DNA of 64,000 nucleotides from CAVZCK01 sp963798805 (GCA_963798805.1 CAWCVC010000009.1:202367-266366), one strand, 5' to 3'; shown: positions 1-9,326, counted from the first letter of the stretch. Program-made: numbers and translations. The notes: generated by a model not told the origin, from the letters alone.

Positions 1-389
1 TCGAACGAATAGGCATGAAGCTCCGATGGGCTGTGCGCGGCGAGCGCCAGCGCCGTCGCCATACCCTTCTTCGTGCCCACAAACTCGACAATGCATTGCA
101 GCCAGCGGCGCAAGGCACCGACGGGCGAGGCTTCGTCCTTTAGCTGTTCCGCGAGATCGCCGAGTTGGTCGACCTCCCGCCGGTATACTGCGTCGTACAA
201 GGCCTCGCGAATGGGGAAATGGCGGTATAGCGTGCCAATGCCGACGCCGGCCAGCCGCGCTACCGCTTCAAGGCTCGCATCCGGGCCGCCGACGCTGAAG
301 ACAGCCTTGGCTGCCTCCAGCAAGCGCTCGCGGTTGCGAATGGCATCGGCGCGCGGCTTTCTGGTGGTCTGATCGCACGAGTCGTCCAT
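1..389 (-). CDS. TetR/AcrR family transcriptional regulator, C-terminus cut by window edge
   Basis: About 129 residues are visible, starting at an ATG at 389 and reading off the left edge. The N-terminal part is a TetR-type helix-turn-helix (residues about 12-60), with the typical recognition region GIGTLYRHFPIREALYDAV. The ligand-binding C-terminal domain is only partly present. It is divergent from paoABC, which starts 222 bases away, so it is likely the local repressor of that operon (inference). The inducer cannot be read from the sequence. Confidence 0.85.
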   Translation of the reverse strand, partial: MDDSCDQTTRKPRADAIRNRERLLEAAKAVFSVGGPDASLEAVARLAGVGIGTLYRHFPIREALYDAVYRREVDQLGDLAEQLKDEASPVGALRRWLQCIVEFVGTKKGMATALALAAHSPSELHAYSF

Positions 390-425
390 AATCGTTTTCT
401 TTTATTCCTTGCCCGCTTGCAAAAC

Positions 426-438
426 GGAGGGTGCCTCC
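426..438. promoter_or_regulatory. Short palindrome in tetR-paoA divergent region
   Basis: GGAGG-GTG-CCTCC lies between the divergent tetR-like gene and paoA. A small palindrome here fits a TetR-type operator, but the arms are only five bases and it could be chance. Confidence 0.25.
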
Positions 439-610
439 ATATAACTATGCAGACGGGATCGGCCATGAAAGGCCCATTGATCGTGCTGGCTCTCGACAGG
501 GAGTGGCACACAGAGCTCTTACCACAGCGATCGGCAGCCGGAGCGTCTCACACGCCTCCCCTGTGGCAGCAATGATCGTTTTTGACAATAGCACTGATCG
601 GAGCACTTGC

Positions 611-1108
611 ATGAATCTCTCCATCAGCCTGACCATAAACGGCATCAGGCGGCAGGTCGCCTTGGAGGACCCGCGGGTCACGCTGCTCGACCTTCTCCGC
701 GAACGTCTCGACCTGACCGGAACCAAGAAGGGCTGCGATCGCGGCCAGTGCGGCGCCTGTACGGTGCTCGTCGACGGGCGGCGGATCAATTCCTGCCTGG
801 CGCTCGCGATCAGCCATGACGGCGCAGAGATCGTCACCATCGAAGGCCTTGCACAGGGCGAGGAACTGCATCCCGTCCAGGCCGCCTTTATCGCGCATGA
901 CGGCTTCCAGTGCGGCTACTGTACGCCCGGCCAGATCATGAGTGCTGTCGGCCTCATAGCCGAGGGCCAGGTCGGCGACGATCCCGAGCGCATCCGTGAG
1001 GGCATGAGCGGCAACCTGTGCCGCTGCGGCGCCTATGCCGGCATCACCGAGGCGGTGCTGGAGGCACAGAAGAAGCTGGCCGAAAGCGCGCGAAAGGATG
1101 CGGCATGA
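611..1108 (+). CDS. paoA: Aldehyde oxidoreductase 2Fe-2S subunit (PaoA/YagT family)
   Basis: This is the small iron-sulfur subunit of a molybdenum hydroxylase; it passes electrons from the molybdenum subunit to the FAD subunit. The 165-residue protein has the plant-ferredoxin cluster cysteines C42, C47, C50, C62 and the second-cluster cysteines C101, C104, C137, C139. The ATG at 611 was chosen because the conserved domain starts at once (MNLSISLTINGI); an upstream in-frame extension to 431 is not conserved-looking. No Tat signal is visible, unlike E. coli PaoA. The stop overlaps the paoB start by ATGA, indicating translational coupling. Confidence 0.9.
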   Translation: MNLSISLTINGIRRQVALEDPRVTLLDLLRERLDLTGTKKGCDRGQCGACTVLVDGRRINSCLALAISHDGAEIVTIEGLAQGEELHPVQAAFIAHDGFQCGYCTPGQIMSAVGLIAEGQVGDDPERIREGMSGNLCRCGAYAGITEAVLEAQKKLAESARKDAA

Positions 1109-2157
1109 ACAATTTCGACTATCTCAGGCCCGCAACGATAGCCGATGCTGTGAGGGCCGCGACCGAGCCCGGCGCCGTCTATCTCGCGGCCGGAACCAAC
1201 CTGCTCGACCTGATGAAGGGCCGCGTGGCCATGCCGGCGCGCCTCGTCGACATCACGCGTCTTCCGGGCCTCGATCGCATTGAGCGCCTTCCCGATGGGG
1301 GCGTGCGCATCGGCGCGCTGGTGCGCAATGCCGATCTGGCGCATGACGCCGAATTTGCCCGCACCTATCCTGCGGTCGCGGAGGCGCTTCTTTCCGGCGC
1401 CTCGGCGCAGCTGCGCAATGCCGCGACCGTCGGAGGCAATCTGCTTCAGCGCACGCGCTGCGGCTATTTCTATGACCCTGCCAACGCCTGCAATAAGCGC
1501 GAGCCCGGCTCCGGATGCGACGCCCGCCACGGCGAGAACCGGCTGCACGCCGTGCTCGGCTGGAGCGAGTCTTGCATCGCCACTCACCCGTCCGACTTCT
1601 GCGTGCCGCTCGTCGCACTGGGCGCGGTGGTCGAGATCGAGGGCAAAGGCGGGCGCCGCGAGGTTCCTCTCGAGGAGCTGCACCGCCTGCCAGGCGATAC
1701 ACCACAGAAGGAGAGCGTACTCGAAGCCGGCGAGCTGATCATCGCCCTGCGTCTTCCCGCGGAGGCGGCGGCTTTTGCCTCCCACGCTCGTTACCTCAAG
1801 CTGCGCGAGCGTACCTCCTACGCCTTCGCGCTGGTCTCGGCCGCGGCCGCCCTGCGCGTCGAGGGCGGGGTGACCGCCGAAGCCCGTATCGCACTCGGCG
1901 GCGTCGCGCCAAAGCCGTGGCGGGCCCACCCGGCTGAGGCGGCGCTGAAGGGCGTCGCCCCTGGCGAGGCCGTATTCCGCCATGCGGCAGATGCCGCGCT
2001 GGCCGATGCCAAACCCTCCGGCGACAACGCCTTTAAGATCGAGCTGGCGCGGCGCATTCTGGTGCGCGCCCTGGCGCTCGCTGCCGCCGGCACGCCCGAC
2101 CGTGTTGCCGCGCTTCCCGCCTCTCCCTTTTCCTCCGCCATCGGAGCACATGCATGA
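1105..2157 (+). CDS. paoB: Aldehyde oxidoreductase FAD-binding subunit with extra 4Fe-4S site (PaoB/YagS family)
   Basis: The 350-residue protein is the FAD subunit of the molybdenum hydroxylase. The FAD-binding motif (AAGTNLLDLMKG, residues 28-39) and the TVGGNLLQRTRCGY segment are visible. Cysteines C119, C129, C138 and C157, in an insertion of the form CGYFYDP...CNKREPGSGC, match the additional 4Fe-4S cluster that distinguishes PaoB from ordinary xanthine dehydrogenase FAD subunits. The ATG at 1105 overlaps the paoA stop. The gene then overlaps paoC by ATGA. Confidence 0.9.
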   Translation: MNNFDYLRPATIADAVRAATEPGAVYLAAGTNLLDLMKGRVAMPARLVDITRLPGLDRIERLPDGGVRIGALVRNADLAHDAEFARTYPAVAEALLSGASAQLRNAATVGGNLLQRTRCGYFYDPANACNKREPGSGCDARHGENRLHAVLGWSESCIATHPSDFCVPLVALGAVVEIEGKGGRREVPLEELHRLPGDTPQKESVLEAGELIIALRLPAEAAAFASHARYLKLRERTSYAFALVSAAAALRVEGGVTAEARIALGGVAPKPWRAHPAEAALKGVAPGEAVFRHAADAALADAKPSGDNAFKIELARRILVRALALAAAGTPDRVAALPASPFSSAIGAHA

Positions 2158-4421
2158 CCTCTGATATCTCATTCATTCGCGAAGTTCCCCATATCCGGCA
2201 CGGCTCGAATATCGGCCAGCCGCTCACCCGCCGCGACGGCGAACTGAAGGTCACGGGCCGCGCCCGCTATGCTGCCGACAATCACCCCGCCGGCATGCTC
2301 TATGCGGTAATGGCGGTCGCGAGCATCGCGCGCGGCCGGGTGACCTCCCTCGATGTCGCCGCCGCCAAGGCCCATCTCGGCGTCGTCGAGGTGATGACAT
2401 CAGCCAACCGGCCGCCCCTCGCTGAGGACCCTGACGCGAAGACCAACCCGTTCATTTTCCGTCTCGACGTCCTGCAGAACGATCAGGTGCGCTATCCGGA
2501 CCAGCCCATCGCGGTGGTGATCGCCAAGACACTCGAGGCCGCGACGGAAGCGGCGGCGCTCCTGGCTCCGCGCTATGAGGCGCTTCCCGCCCGGGTCGGC
2601 CTCGATGCCGGCGAGAGCTTCGTTCCGCCCTCGGTCGGTGTGGGCAATCCGGCCGAGGCGACCCATGGCGATGTCGAGGCGGGGCTTGCCGCCGCGGCGC
2701 ACCGGATCGAGGCGACATACGAGACGCCCGCGCAATACCACAACGCCATGGAGCCCCACGCCATCGTGGCGGCCTGGGACGGCGACAAGCTGTCCATCGA
2801 CATGCCGACCCAGGCGCTGATCATGGCACAGGGACGGCTGGCGGGGCTGTTCGGCATCCCACCGGCGAACATCCATATCCGCAGCCCATTTCTCGGTGGC
2901 GGCTTCGGCTCTAAGGGCTTCCCCATCGGGCCGCAGGTGCTCGGCATTATAGCGGCAAAGCTTGTCGGCGGGCCGGTGAAGCTTGTGCTCACCCGCGAGC
3001 AGATGTACGGGCCTGCCGGCCATCGCTCCCCAACCCGCCAGACGCTGCGCATCGGTACGGCGGCCGACGGCGCGCTGACCGCCATCGATCATCACGCCAA
3101 GGTGGCGTCCAGCACCTTCGACGACTTCTTCGAGCCGGCTGCCGATGTTGCGCATACGCTTTACGCAAGCCCCGCCATAGCCACCTCGCATGAGGCGGTG
3201 CGCATCGACACCGGCACGCCGATCTTCATGCGCGCGCCAGGCGAGGCGACGGGATCGGTCGCGCTGGAGAGTGCCATCGACGAGGCGGCGCTGGCTTGCG
3301 GGATGGACCCGCTGGCCTTCCGCCTGAAGAACTATGCCGAGGTCGAACCGATCTCCGGCAAGCCGTTCTCCTCCAAGGCGCTGCGCGAGTGCTACGCGCA
3401 AGGCGCCGAGCGCTTCGGCTGGTCGAAGCGGCCGCTTAAGCCGCGCCAGATGCGCGACGAGGCGGGCTTCCTCGTCGGCTGGGGGCTGGGCACGGCGACC
3501 TTTCCGGCGCTGATGTTCGCGGCGGAAGCGCGCGCTGTCATCCGCAGCGACGGCACAGGCGTGGTGGAAACCGGCGCGCACGACATGGGCCAGGGCGCTT
3601 GGACGGTCTTCGCCCAGATCGCCGCGGACAGCCTAGGCCTCGACATCGGCGCTGTCGAATTCAGGGCGGGCAGCTCCGACCTCCCCGATGCAGGCATCGC
3701 CGGCGGCTCGGGCCACACAGCCACGGCCGGCATGGCGATCCATAATGCCGGAGCCGACGTGATCGCCAAGCTCGCGGATATTGCGACAAGCGACGAGCGC
3801 TCGCCGCTGTTCGGCGCGGGGAACGCCGGGGTCATCGCGAGGGGCAGCTGTCTTATCCGACGCGACGATGAGACTCGCAGCGAAAGCTATGTCGACATCC
3901 TCCGCCGCGCCGGCCTCCCCCAGATCGAGGGTCGGGGCAATGCCGCCGCCGACCCTGCCGCGCAGGAGACCTATGCCATGCATGCGCATGGGGCGGTGTT
4001 CGCCGAGGTCAAGGTCGATCCCGATCTCGGCCAGATCCGCGTCACTCGCCTCGTCGGCGCTTTCGCGGCCGGGCGGGTGATCAATCCACGGCTGGTGCGC
4101 AGCCAATATTATGGTGGCATGATCTGGGGCGTGTCCTTCGCCCTGCATGAGGAAGCGATTACGGACCGGCATTCCGGCCGTATCGTGAATGCCAATCTCG
4201 CCGAATACCATGTGCCTGTGAACGCGGACATTCCCTTCGTCGAGGCGGTCCTCGTCGAGGAGCATGACCCTCACGTCAATGCGCTGGGCATCAAGGGCGT
4301 CGGCGAGATCGGCATCACGGGATCGGCCGGCGCGGTAGCGAATGCGGTCTGGCACGCGACCGGCATGCGCCCGCGTCGGTTTCCGATCCGGATCGAAGAT
4401 CTACTCGGGTCTGCCGCGTAG
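2154..4421 (+). CDS. paoC: Aldehyde oxidoreductase molybdenum-binding subunit (PaoC/YagR family)
   Basis: This is the large catalytic subunit (755 residues) of a xanthine-dehydrogenase-family enzyme; it binds molybdopterin (cytosine dinucleotide in E. coli PaoC) and oxidises aldehydes to acids. Cofactor loops FLGGGFGSKG (about residue 245) and MGQGAWTVFAQI are visible, and the catalytic glutamate lies in VGEIGITGSAGAVANAV near residue 720. Substrate specificity cannot be inferred; PaoABC homologues take aromatic aldehydes. No XdhC/PaoD-like maturation factor lies next to it, which is unusual for this operon. The gene is followed by a convergent SDR gene 106 bases away. Confidence 0.9.
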   Translation: MTSDISFIREVPHIRHGSNIGQPLTRRDGELKVTGRARYAADNHPAGMLYAVMAVASIARGRVTSLDVAAAKAHLGVVEVMTSANRPPLAEDPDAKTNPFIFRLDVLQNDQVRYPDQPIAVVIAKTLEAATEAAALLAPRYEALPARVGLDAGESFVPPSVGVGNPAEATHGDVEAGLAAAAHRIEATYETPAQYHNAMEPHAIVAAWDGDKLSIDMPTQALIMAQGRLAGLFGIPPANIHIRSPFLGGGFGSKGFPIGPQVLGIIAAKLVGGPVKLVLTREQMYGPAGHRSPTRQTLRIGTAADGALTAIDHHAKVASSTFDDFFEPAADVAHTLYASPAIATSHEAVRIDTGTPIFMRAPGEATGSVALESAIDEAALACGMDPLAFRLKNYAEVEPISGKPFSSKALRECYAQGAERFGWSKRPLKPRQMRDEAGFLVGWGLGTATFPALMFAAEARAVIRSDGTGVVETGAHDMGQGAWTVFAQIAADSLGLDIGAVEFRAGSSDLPDAGIAGGSGHTATAGMAIHNAGADVIAKLADIATSDERSPLFGAGNAGVIARGSCLIRRDDETRSESYVDILRRAGLPQIEGRGNAAADPAAQETYAMHAHGAVFAEVKVDPDLGQIRVTRLVGAFAAGRVINPRLVRSQYYGGMIWGVSFALHEEAITDRHSGRIVNANLAEYHVPVNADIPFVEAVLVEEHDPHVNALGIKGVGEIGITGSAGAVANAVWHATGMRPRRFPIRIEDLLGSAA

Positions 4422-4527
4422 TGACACCGAACGTCGTTGCGGCCCAATTAGCGGCGAAGAACGCGAAGACGACGGCGAATGCGGAGGCAGTATCAGGCGC
4501 AGGGGCCTATGCAGCCGCGATTTGACC

Positions 4528-5304
4528 TTAGCCGAGCATCTGCGTATCGCCGCAGATCGAGATGGCCTGTCCGGAGATGGTTTTCCCACGCGGGCTGCAA
4601 AGGAACAGGATCTGGTCGGCGATCTGCTGCGGCGTCACATAATCCTTGATCGAGGTGTAGGAGAAGGCGATCCGCTCCATCTCGGCGTAGGATATGTCGC
4701 GCTGCTGCGCTTTGGCTTCAAGAACCCGGCGCTGCCGGTCGCCGGCGACCAGACCGGGCAGGATCGCATTGACGCGGATATTGTCGGGCCCCAGCTCGAT
4801 CGACAGCGATTTAGTAAAGCCGATCACGCCCCATTTCGCCGCCGCATAGGGCGTGCGCATGGCGAAGCCCAGCCGTCCGGCCGCCGAGGAGATGTTGACG
4901 ATCGAGGCGTTCTGGCTCGACCGCAAAAGCGGGATCGCCAGCCGCGCACAATTGAATTGTCCTGTGAGACAGACCTCCAGGCAGCGGTCCCAATCCTCGG
5001 GGTTCATCTCCTCCACCTTGGAGGTCGGTCCGGCGATGCCCGCATTATTGACGAGCACGTCGAGACCGCCAAGGGCAGCGACCGTCTCAGCGAACAGCGT
5101 CTTCACCGCCGCACGGTCCGCAACGTCGCAGACGCTTTGCGTCAAAGCCGGGTCGCTCTTTTTCAGATCGGACAGCGCGGTGGTATCGATATCGCAGACA
5201 TGAATCCTCGCACCTTCAGCCACAAAGGCTTTGGCAATGGCCAGGCCGATCCCATTGGCACCTGCGGTCACCAGGACGCGCAGTCCTTTGATATCGAGAT
5301 CCAT
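4528..5304 (-). CDS. SDR family NAD(P)-dependent oxidoreductase
   Basis: This is a classical short-chain dehydrogenase/reductase of 258 residues, the usual length. The nucleotide motif AGANGIG lies at residues about 14-20, NNAG near 90, the catalytic serine is in VNISSAAGRLGF, and tyrosine and lysine are in the YAAAK motif. The end, GQAISICGD, resembles the family's usual SGQ...VDGG end. It is transcribed divergently from the hydroxyacyl dehydrogenase and the beta-keto acid cleavage gene, so a shared catabolic pathway is plausible (inference). The substrate is unknown. Confidence 0.85.
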   Translation of the reverse strand: MDLDIKGLRVLVTAGANGIGLAIAKAFVAEGARIHVCDIDTTALSDLKKSDPALTQSVCDVADRAAVKTLFAETVAALGGLDVLVNNAGIAGPTSKVEEMNPEDWDRCLEVCLTGQFNCARLAIPLLRSSQNASIVNISSAAGRLGFAMRTPYAAAKWGVIGFTKSLSIELGPDNIRVNAILPGLVAGDRQRRVLEAKAQQRDISYAEMERIAFSYTSIKDYVTPQQIADQILFLCSPRGKTISGQAISICGDTQMLG

Positions 5305-5507
5305 GACACCTCCAGCACCACGAGTGGATCAGACCACATTATTCAGCGAGCCCGGCCGAGGACAAACGACTTTGATAGGCTTGGTGCATCCGAGCCGCTC
5401 CCCTCGTGCCGGCCTCATTGCCCGAGGTGATCACTGCGAGTACGCTGGATCGAAACACTCGCGGTTGCTCTCGGCGATCCGTGGACGCAAAGACGAAGAG
5501 AGATATC

Positions 5508-6443
5508 GTGCCTGAAACAAGAACTGTCGCCACCGTCGGTGTCGGACTAATCGGCCGCGCCTGGGCCACGATTTTCGCGCGTGCCGGCTGGCAGGTGCGG
5601 CTGGCAGATCCGGATAGACCAACCTTGAATGCAGCGCCGCGACTTATCCGCGACGAATTGCTGGCGCTGCAACGGCACGGTCTCGCCGACGATATGAAGG
5701 GCGCGGCCGCTCGCATTACCATCGCCGGCAGCCTCGCCGAGGCCCTGGATGGCGTGGCCTTTGTGCAGGAGAACGGCCCGGAGAATATCGACACCAAGCG
5801 CGCCATATTCGCCGATCTCGACCGACTGGCGCCAACCGAGGCGATATTGGCGTCGTCGAGTTCGGCCATTGTTCCCTCGTGCTTCACCGAAGGGCTGGCA
5901 GGAAGAGCCCGCTGCCTGGTCGGGCATCCCGTCAACCCGCCGCATCTGATCCCGCTCGTGGAGCTATGCGGTGCGCCATGGACGTCGCCCGAGACGATCA
6001 CGCGGGCGCGCGATATCTATCGAGAGATCGGACAGGTGCCGGTCACCATCAATCGCGAGATCGACGGCTTCGTCCTCAATCGCCTCCAAGGCGCATTGCT
6101 GGCCGAAGCGTTCCGGCTGGTCGGCGAAGGCTATATTTCCGCCGAGGACCTCGACCATACAGTGAAAGACGGCCTCGGCCTCCGATGGTCGTTCATGGGA
6201 CCGCTGGAGACGATCGAGCTCAACGCCCCTGGCGGGATACCGGATTATTGCGCGCGCTACACAGGCTTTTACAAGGGGCTGGCAGCTGCGCCGGCGGGGC
6301 CGGATGCCTATGAAAGCCCGAATATCGATCGCGTTATCGCCGCCTGGCCGCATCAGCCGACACCCGAACGGATCGCAAGGCTGACCAGCTGGCGCAATGA
6401 ACGTCTCGCCGCGTTGGCGGCGCACAAGAAGAAGCAGGATTGA
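5508..6443 (+). CDS. 3-hydroxyacyl-CoA dehydrogenase family protein, L-carnitine dehydrogenase-like
   Basis: The 311-residue protein has a Rossmann NAD-binding motif GVGLIGRAWATIFARAGW at the N-terminus and the two-domain layout of 3-hydroxyacyl-CoA, lambda-crystallin and carnitine dehydrogenases, including VGHPVNPPHLIPLVE and the FVLNRLQ segment. I chose the GTG at 5508 because a purine-rich GAAGAGAG stands just upstream and the family begins close to the glycine-rich loop; an ATG at 5406 would add 34 unconserved residues. The beta-keto acid cleavage enzyme gene starts 36 bases downstream. In carnitine degradation a dehydrogenase makes 3-dehydrocarnitine, which such an enzyme then splits, so the pair fits carnitine or a related beta-hydroxy acid. 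Confidence 0.8.
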   Translation: MPETRTVATVGVGLIGRAWATIFARAGWQVRLADPDRPTLNAAPRLIRDELLALQRHGLADDMKGAAARITIAGSLAEALDGVAFVQENGPENIDTKRAIFADLDRLAPTEAILASSSSAIVPSCFTEGLAGRARCLVGHPVNPPHLIPLVELCGAPWTSPETITRARDIYREIGQVPVTINREIDGFVLNRLQGALLAEAFRLVGEGYISAEDLDHTVKDGLGLRWSFMGPLETIELNAPGGIPDYCARYTGFYKGLAAAPAGPDAYESPNIDRVIAAWPHQPTPERIARLTSWRNERLAALAAHKKKQD

Positions 6444-6479
6444 CGAGGATTTTTCTGACCGGGAGGAAATGAGAAGACA

Positions 6480-7403
6480 ATGAGCCGCAAAGTCATCATC
6501 ACCTGCGCCGTCACCGGCGCCATTCACACGCCGTCCATGTCCAAGGCGCTGCCGGTCACGCCGCAGGAAATCGCCGACGCCGCGGTGGAGGCGGCAGAGG
6601 CCGGCGCCGCGATCGTGCATCTGCACGCCCGCGATCCGAAGACCGGGCGCCCCGACCAGACGCCGGAAGCCTTTGCACCGTTCCTGAAGATCATCAAGCA
6701 GCGCTCGAATTGCGTCGTCAATCTGACGACCGGCGGCGCGCCGAACATGACGGTGGACGAGCGCGTCCGGCCGGCGGCGGTCTACAAGCCGGAGGTCGCC
6801 TCTCTGAACATGGGCTCGATGAATTTCGGCCTATTCGGCATGCTGAACCGCTTCAAGACTTTCCAGCACGATTGGGAGCGCGCCTATCTCGAGAACAAGG
6901 ACATCGTGTTCCGCAACACCTTCAAGGACATCGAATATGTGATCAGCACGCTGTCCGGAAACGGCACGCGCTTCGAGTTCGAATGCTACGACACCGCCCA
7001 TCTCTATAACCTGCACTATTTCCTGCAGCAGGAACTCGTAAAGCCGCCGCTCTTCGTGCAGACGGTGTTCGGCCTGCAGGGCGGCATCGGCGCCCATCCC
7101 GAGGACGTGCTGCATATGAAGCGGACGGCCGACCGGCTGTTCGGCGATCAGTATAAGTGGTCGGTGCTCGGTGCCGGGCGGAACCAGCTGCCGATCGCTG
7201 CAATGGCAGCGGCGATGGGCGGCAATATCCGCGTCGGCCTCGAGGACTCGCTGTGGAGCGGTCCCGGAAAGCTGGCGGAATCCAATGCTGAGCAGGTCCG
7301 TCTCGCGCGCAAGATCATCGAAGGCCTGAGCCTCGAGATCGCAACGCCGGACGAGGCTCGGGAAATTCTCGACCTCAAAGGCGGCGATACGCTCGAGGTG
7401 TGA
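6480..7403 (+). CDS. 3-keto-5-aminohexanoate cleavage enzyme family protein (BKACE)
   Basis: The 307-residue TIM-barrel enzyme belongs to the zinc-dependent beta-keto acid cleavage family, which condenses a beta-keto acid with acetyl-CoA and releases acetoacetate plus a new CoA ester. The metal-binding HLHARD motif is at residues about 48-53, the start MSRKVIITCAVTGAIHTPSM is typical, and the VLGAGRNQLPIAA segment is conserved. A good ribosome site (GGGAGGAAATG) precedes it. The neighbouring dehydrogenase suggests dehydrocarnitine or another 3-keto acid as substrate; the exact substrate cannot be read from sequence. Confidence 0.88.
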   Translation: MSRKVIITCAVTGAIHTPSMSKALPVTPQEIADAAVEAAEAGAAIVHLHARDPKTGRPDQTPEAFAPFLKIIKQRSNCVVNLTTGGAPNMTVDERVRPAAVYKPEVASLNMGSMNFGLFGMLNRFKTFQHDWERAYLENKDIVFRNTFKDIEYVISTLSGNGTRFEFECYDTAHLYNLHYFLQQELVKPPLFVQTVFGLQGGIGAHPEDVLHMKRTADRLFGDQYKWSVLGAGRNQLPIAAMAAAMGGNIRVGLEDSLWSGPGKLAESNAEQVRLARKIIEGLSLEIATPDEAREILDLKGGDTLEV

Positions 7404-7555
7404 GGCTGTCGGTTTGATCGGCATCGCGCAAAAGCCATGGTAGTTTGGGCGGTCGGCACTGATTGGCGACGATGTCGTTCCGGATTTCAACAAGCGTTTA
7501 GGCCGATATAAGGCCGATGTCCATGCCCGACACCGCCACATGGATGGTTTTGTCA

Positions 7556-7592
7556 ACGCCAGTGGCGGTGACAATGCCACCGCCACTGGCGT
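7556..7592. repeat. Perfect 15-bp inverted repeat (hairpin)
   Basis: Arms ACGCCAGTGGCGGTG and CACCGCCACTGGCGT surround a 7-base loop, about 150 bases past the BKACE stop. There is no T-run, so it is not a classical terminator. It may limit RNA decay or be an intergenic palindromic repeat. Confidence 0.6.
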
Positions 7593-7630
7593 CCGGTCAT
7601 CTACTCGCGATGCCTCGGGCACCTCGATCC

Positions 7631-7655
7631 AAACCGCGCCGTTCAGGCGCGGTTT
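7631..7655 (-). terminator. Hairpin after the small secreted protein gene
   Basis: Perfect 10-bp stem AAACCGCGCC / GGCGCGGTTT with a 5-base loop, seven bases past the minus-strand stop at 7662. The T-tract is short, so terminator activity is plausible but not certain. Confidence 0.5.
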
Positions 7656-7661
7656 CCGGTG

Positions 7662-7847
7662 TTACTCACCGTCATGCTGCATTTCGCCGAAATACTGGCC
7701 AGCAGGTGAGGAGGGATCCAAGTGAACTGTCTGAACCCACTGGTCCTGGGTCTGCGCCGGGTCCCGTACGGGTGTAGCGGCATATGTCGTCGAGATTCCG
7801 GCTACGACCGCCAATGCGATCAGGCCTGCTTGGATAAGTTTGCTCAT
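7662..7847 (-). CDS. Small secreted protein of unknown function (61 aa)
   Basis: A short protein with a clear Sec signal peptide: MSK start, hydrophobic IQAGLIALAVVAGIST, and probable cleavage after TYA. The mature part is about 37 polar residues (ATPVRDPAQTQDQWVQTV...). The ATG at 7847 is preceded by GGAGATAATC, a good ribosome site, and a hairpin follows the stop. I do not recognise a family; it somewhat resembles small DUF4148-like periplasmic proteins. Confidence 0.6.
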   Translation of the reverse strand: MSKLIQAGLIALAVVAGISTTYAATPVRDPAQTQDQWVQTVHLDPSSPAGQYFGEMQHDGE

Positions 7848-8390
7848 GATTATCTCCAATATGGCCCCAATTGGCTGGGGTTGTGGGAGTGATTTAGTTT
7901 CGGGTGAGCCGTCTTCAATTCACAAATTTGTAATTTTATCGGCATTTTGCATGATGAATTCTTAGCACCGCAATTGGAATAATATGGCTTTTTTCGATAG
8001 GTCCGACGGACAAGCCGAATGGCCTATTGGCTCGATTACTCCCGGGGCCTTGTTTGCGTTGCTGCTCCCACGGGGGTTGCCATTTACGGCTTGCTAACGT
8101 TCGCAGACTACAGAACTCCAATAGCATAAAGCGGTTGTCCGCCGCCGATCTTCGATTGATGTTCTCAATTCGCCGCGCTATGTGTTTGAGGGGGTGCCGC
8201 GTGAGGCCTCGGGGTTCGCGTTCCGGCAGACTTAAGCGCCGAACTCGCCGATATCGAACGGGCATCATTCCGAAAGCGTTGCGCCGCAGCGGTGGCGTTG
8301 AGGCGAGAGCTGCGGCTCCGCTTAGTGAGCGCAGCATACGTGACGGCGTGACGAAGCTGGGATTAGGATTGAGACGGTCGTGGGGGTCGG
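7848..8390. other. Intergenic stretch, no gene seen
   Basis: This 543-base divergent region lies between the small secreted gene and the MipA-like gene. Open frames here are short and look non-coding. The first 150 bases are AT-richer than the surroundings and probably hold both promoters. Confidence 0.5.
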
Positions 8391-9284
8391 ATGATCATCG
8401 GGGGAGTAGCAATCCGGGCAGGCATTCAAGCGCTTTCGGGCGCTCGGCGACCGGCCACGCGGAAGTCCGCGGGTATCGCATGCGCGGCTTCATTGTGTTT
8501 TCTGTGGGCATCTCAGGCGGCCAGCGCCGCTGATATACTGGAGCAGCCCACAACCACCGTTAGCACGGGCGGCTGGATCGTAACCGTGGGCGTCATGGCG
8601 CAATACGAGCCGAAATTCGTCGGCTCCGACAAATACGGTGTCGACTTTGTTCCGCAATTCTCCTTCCGCAAGGAGGGTGAACCGGAAAGCTTCAGCGCGC
8701 CCGATGACGGCTTCGATTATGCGCTTTACGATACGCCGACACTGAAGATCGGTCCGGTTGGCTCGGTCGAGAGCGGACGCAAGACGAGCGACGATCACCG
8801 GCTTGAAGGGCTCGATAATTTTGCCTGGCGGGTTGGCGCCGGTGCCTTCGTCGAATACTGGCCGGTGCAGGACTTTCTGCGGACACGCGTCGAGGTGATG
8901 CACGGTCTTCGCTCCGACGACGGCTTTTTTGCCAATCTCTCAGCCGATGTCGTCCGACATTACGGGCAATATACGTTCTCGGCCGGCCCGCGCATGGTGC
9001 TAGCCGATGGCGACTCCATGCAGTTCCTGTTCGGCGTCTCCGATGCTGCCTCGATCCGCAACGGCCGGGTCGGCCCCTTCAACGCGGATGCCGGCGTGCA
9101 GTCCGTAGGCGCCAACGCGACGGTCAGCTACGACTGGTCGGAGGACTGGAAATTTACCGTCTTTGGCCGTTATGACCGGCTGGTCGGTGACGCCGCCGAC
9201 AGTCCGATCACCAAGGAATTCGGTTCGCCGGACCAGTTTACCGTCGGCGCCGGTGTCGCCTATTCCTTCCACCTCACCGATTAG
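8391..9284 (+). CDS. MipA/OmpV family outer membrane protein
   Basis: The 297-residue protein has an N-terminal export signal (hydrophobic stretch about residues 28-45, cleavage after ASA) followed by a beta-barrel pattern typical of MipA/OmpV proteins. Visible features include GGWIVTVGVMAQYEPKFVGS near the mature start, alternating strands, and a C-terminal strand YSFHLTD. MipA proteins scaffold murein hydrolases or act as small outer membrane channels. The true start could lie some residues downstream of the first ATG at 8391, since the first 25 residues are unusually long for a signal peptide. Confidence 0.8.
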   Translation: MIIGGVAIRAGIQALSGARRPATRKSAGIACAASLCFLWASQAASAADILEQPTTTVSTGGWIVTVGVMAQYEPKFVGSDKYGVDFVPQFSFRKEGEPESFSAPDDGFDYALYDTPTLKIGPVGSVESGRKTSDDHRLEGLDNFAWRVGAGAFVEYWPVQDFLRTRVEVMHGLRSDDGFFANLSADVVRHYGQYTFSAGPRMVLADGDSMQFLFGVSDAASIRNGRVGPFNADAGVQSVGANATVSYDWSEDWKFTVFGRYDRLVGDAADSPITKEFGSPDQFTVGAGVAYSFHLTD

Positions 9285-9294
9285 CCGAGGTGTC

Positions 9295-9326
9295 GTCCCG
9301 GGCGAGCGAAGGCGAGGGCCCGGGAC
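9295..9326. repeat. Palindromic intergenic repeat
   Basis: Arms GTCCCGGGC and GCCCGGGAC are separated by 14 bases. The G+C-rich pattern resembles intergenic palindromes common in Bradyrhizobium-type genomes (from memory), just past the MipA stop. Confidence 0.5.

Noticed and set aside
1033..2172. 379-codon minus-strand frame across paoB
   Set aside because: It mirrors a confident FAD subunit and has low-complexity Arg/Gly composition; no start signal.
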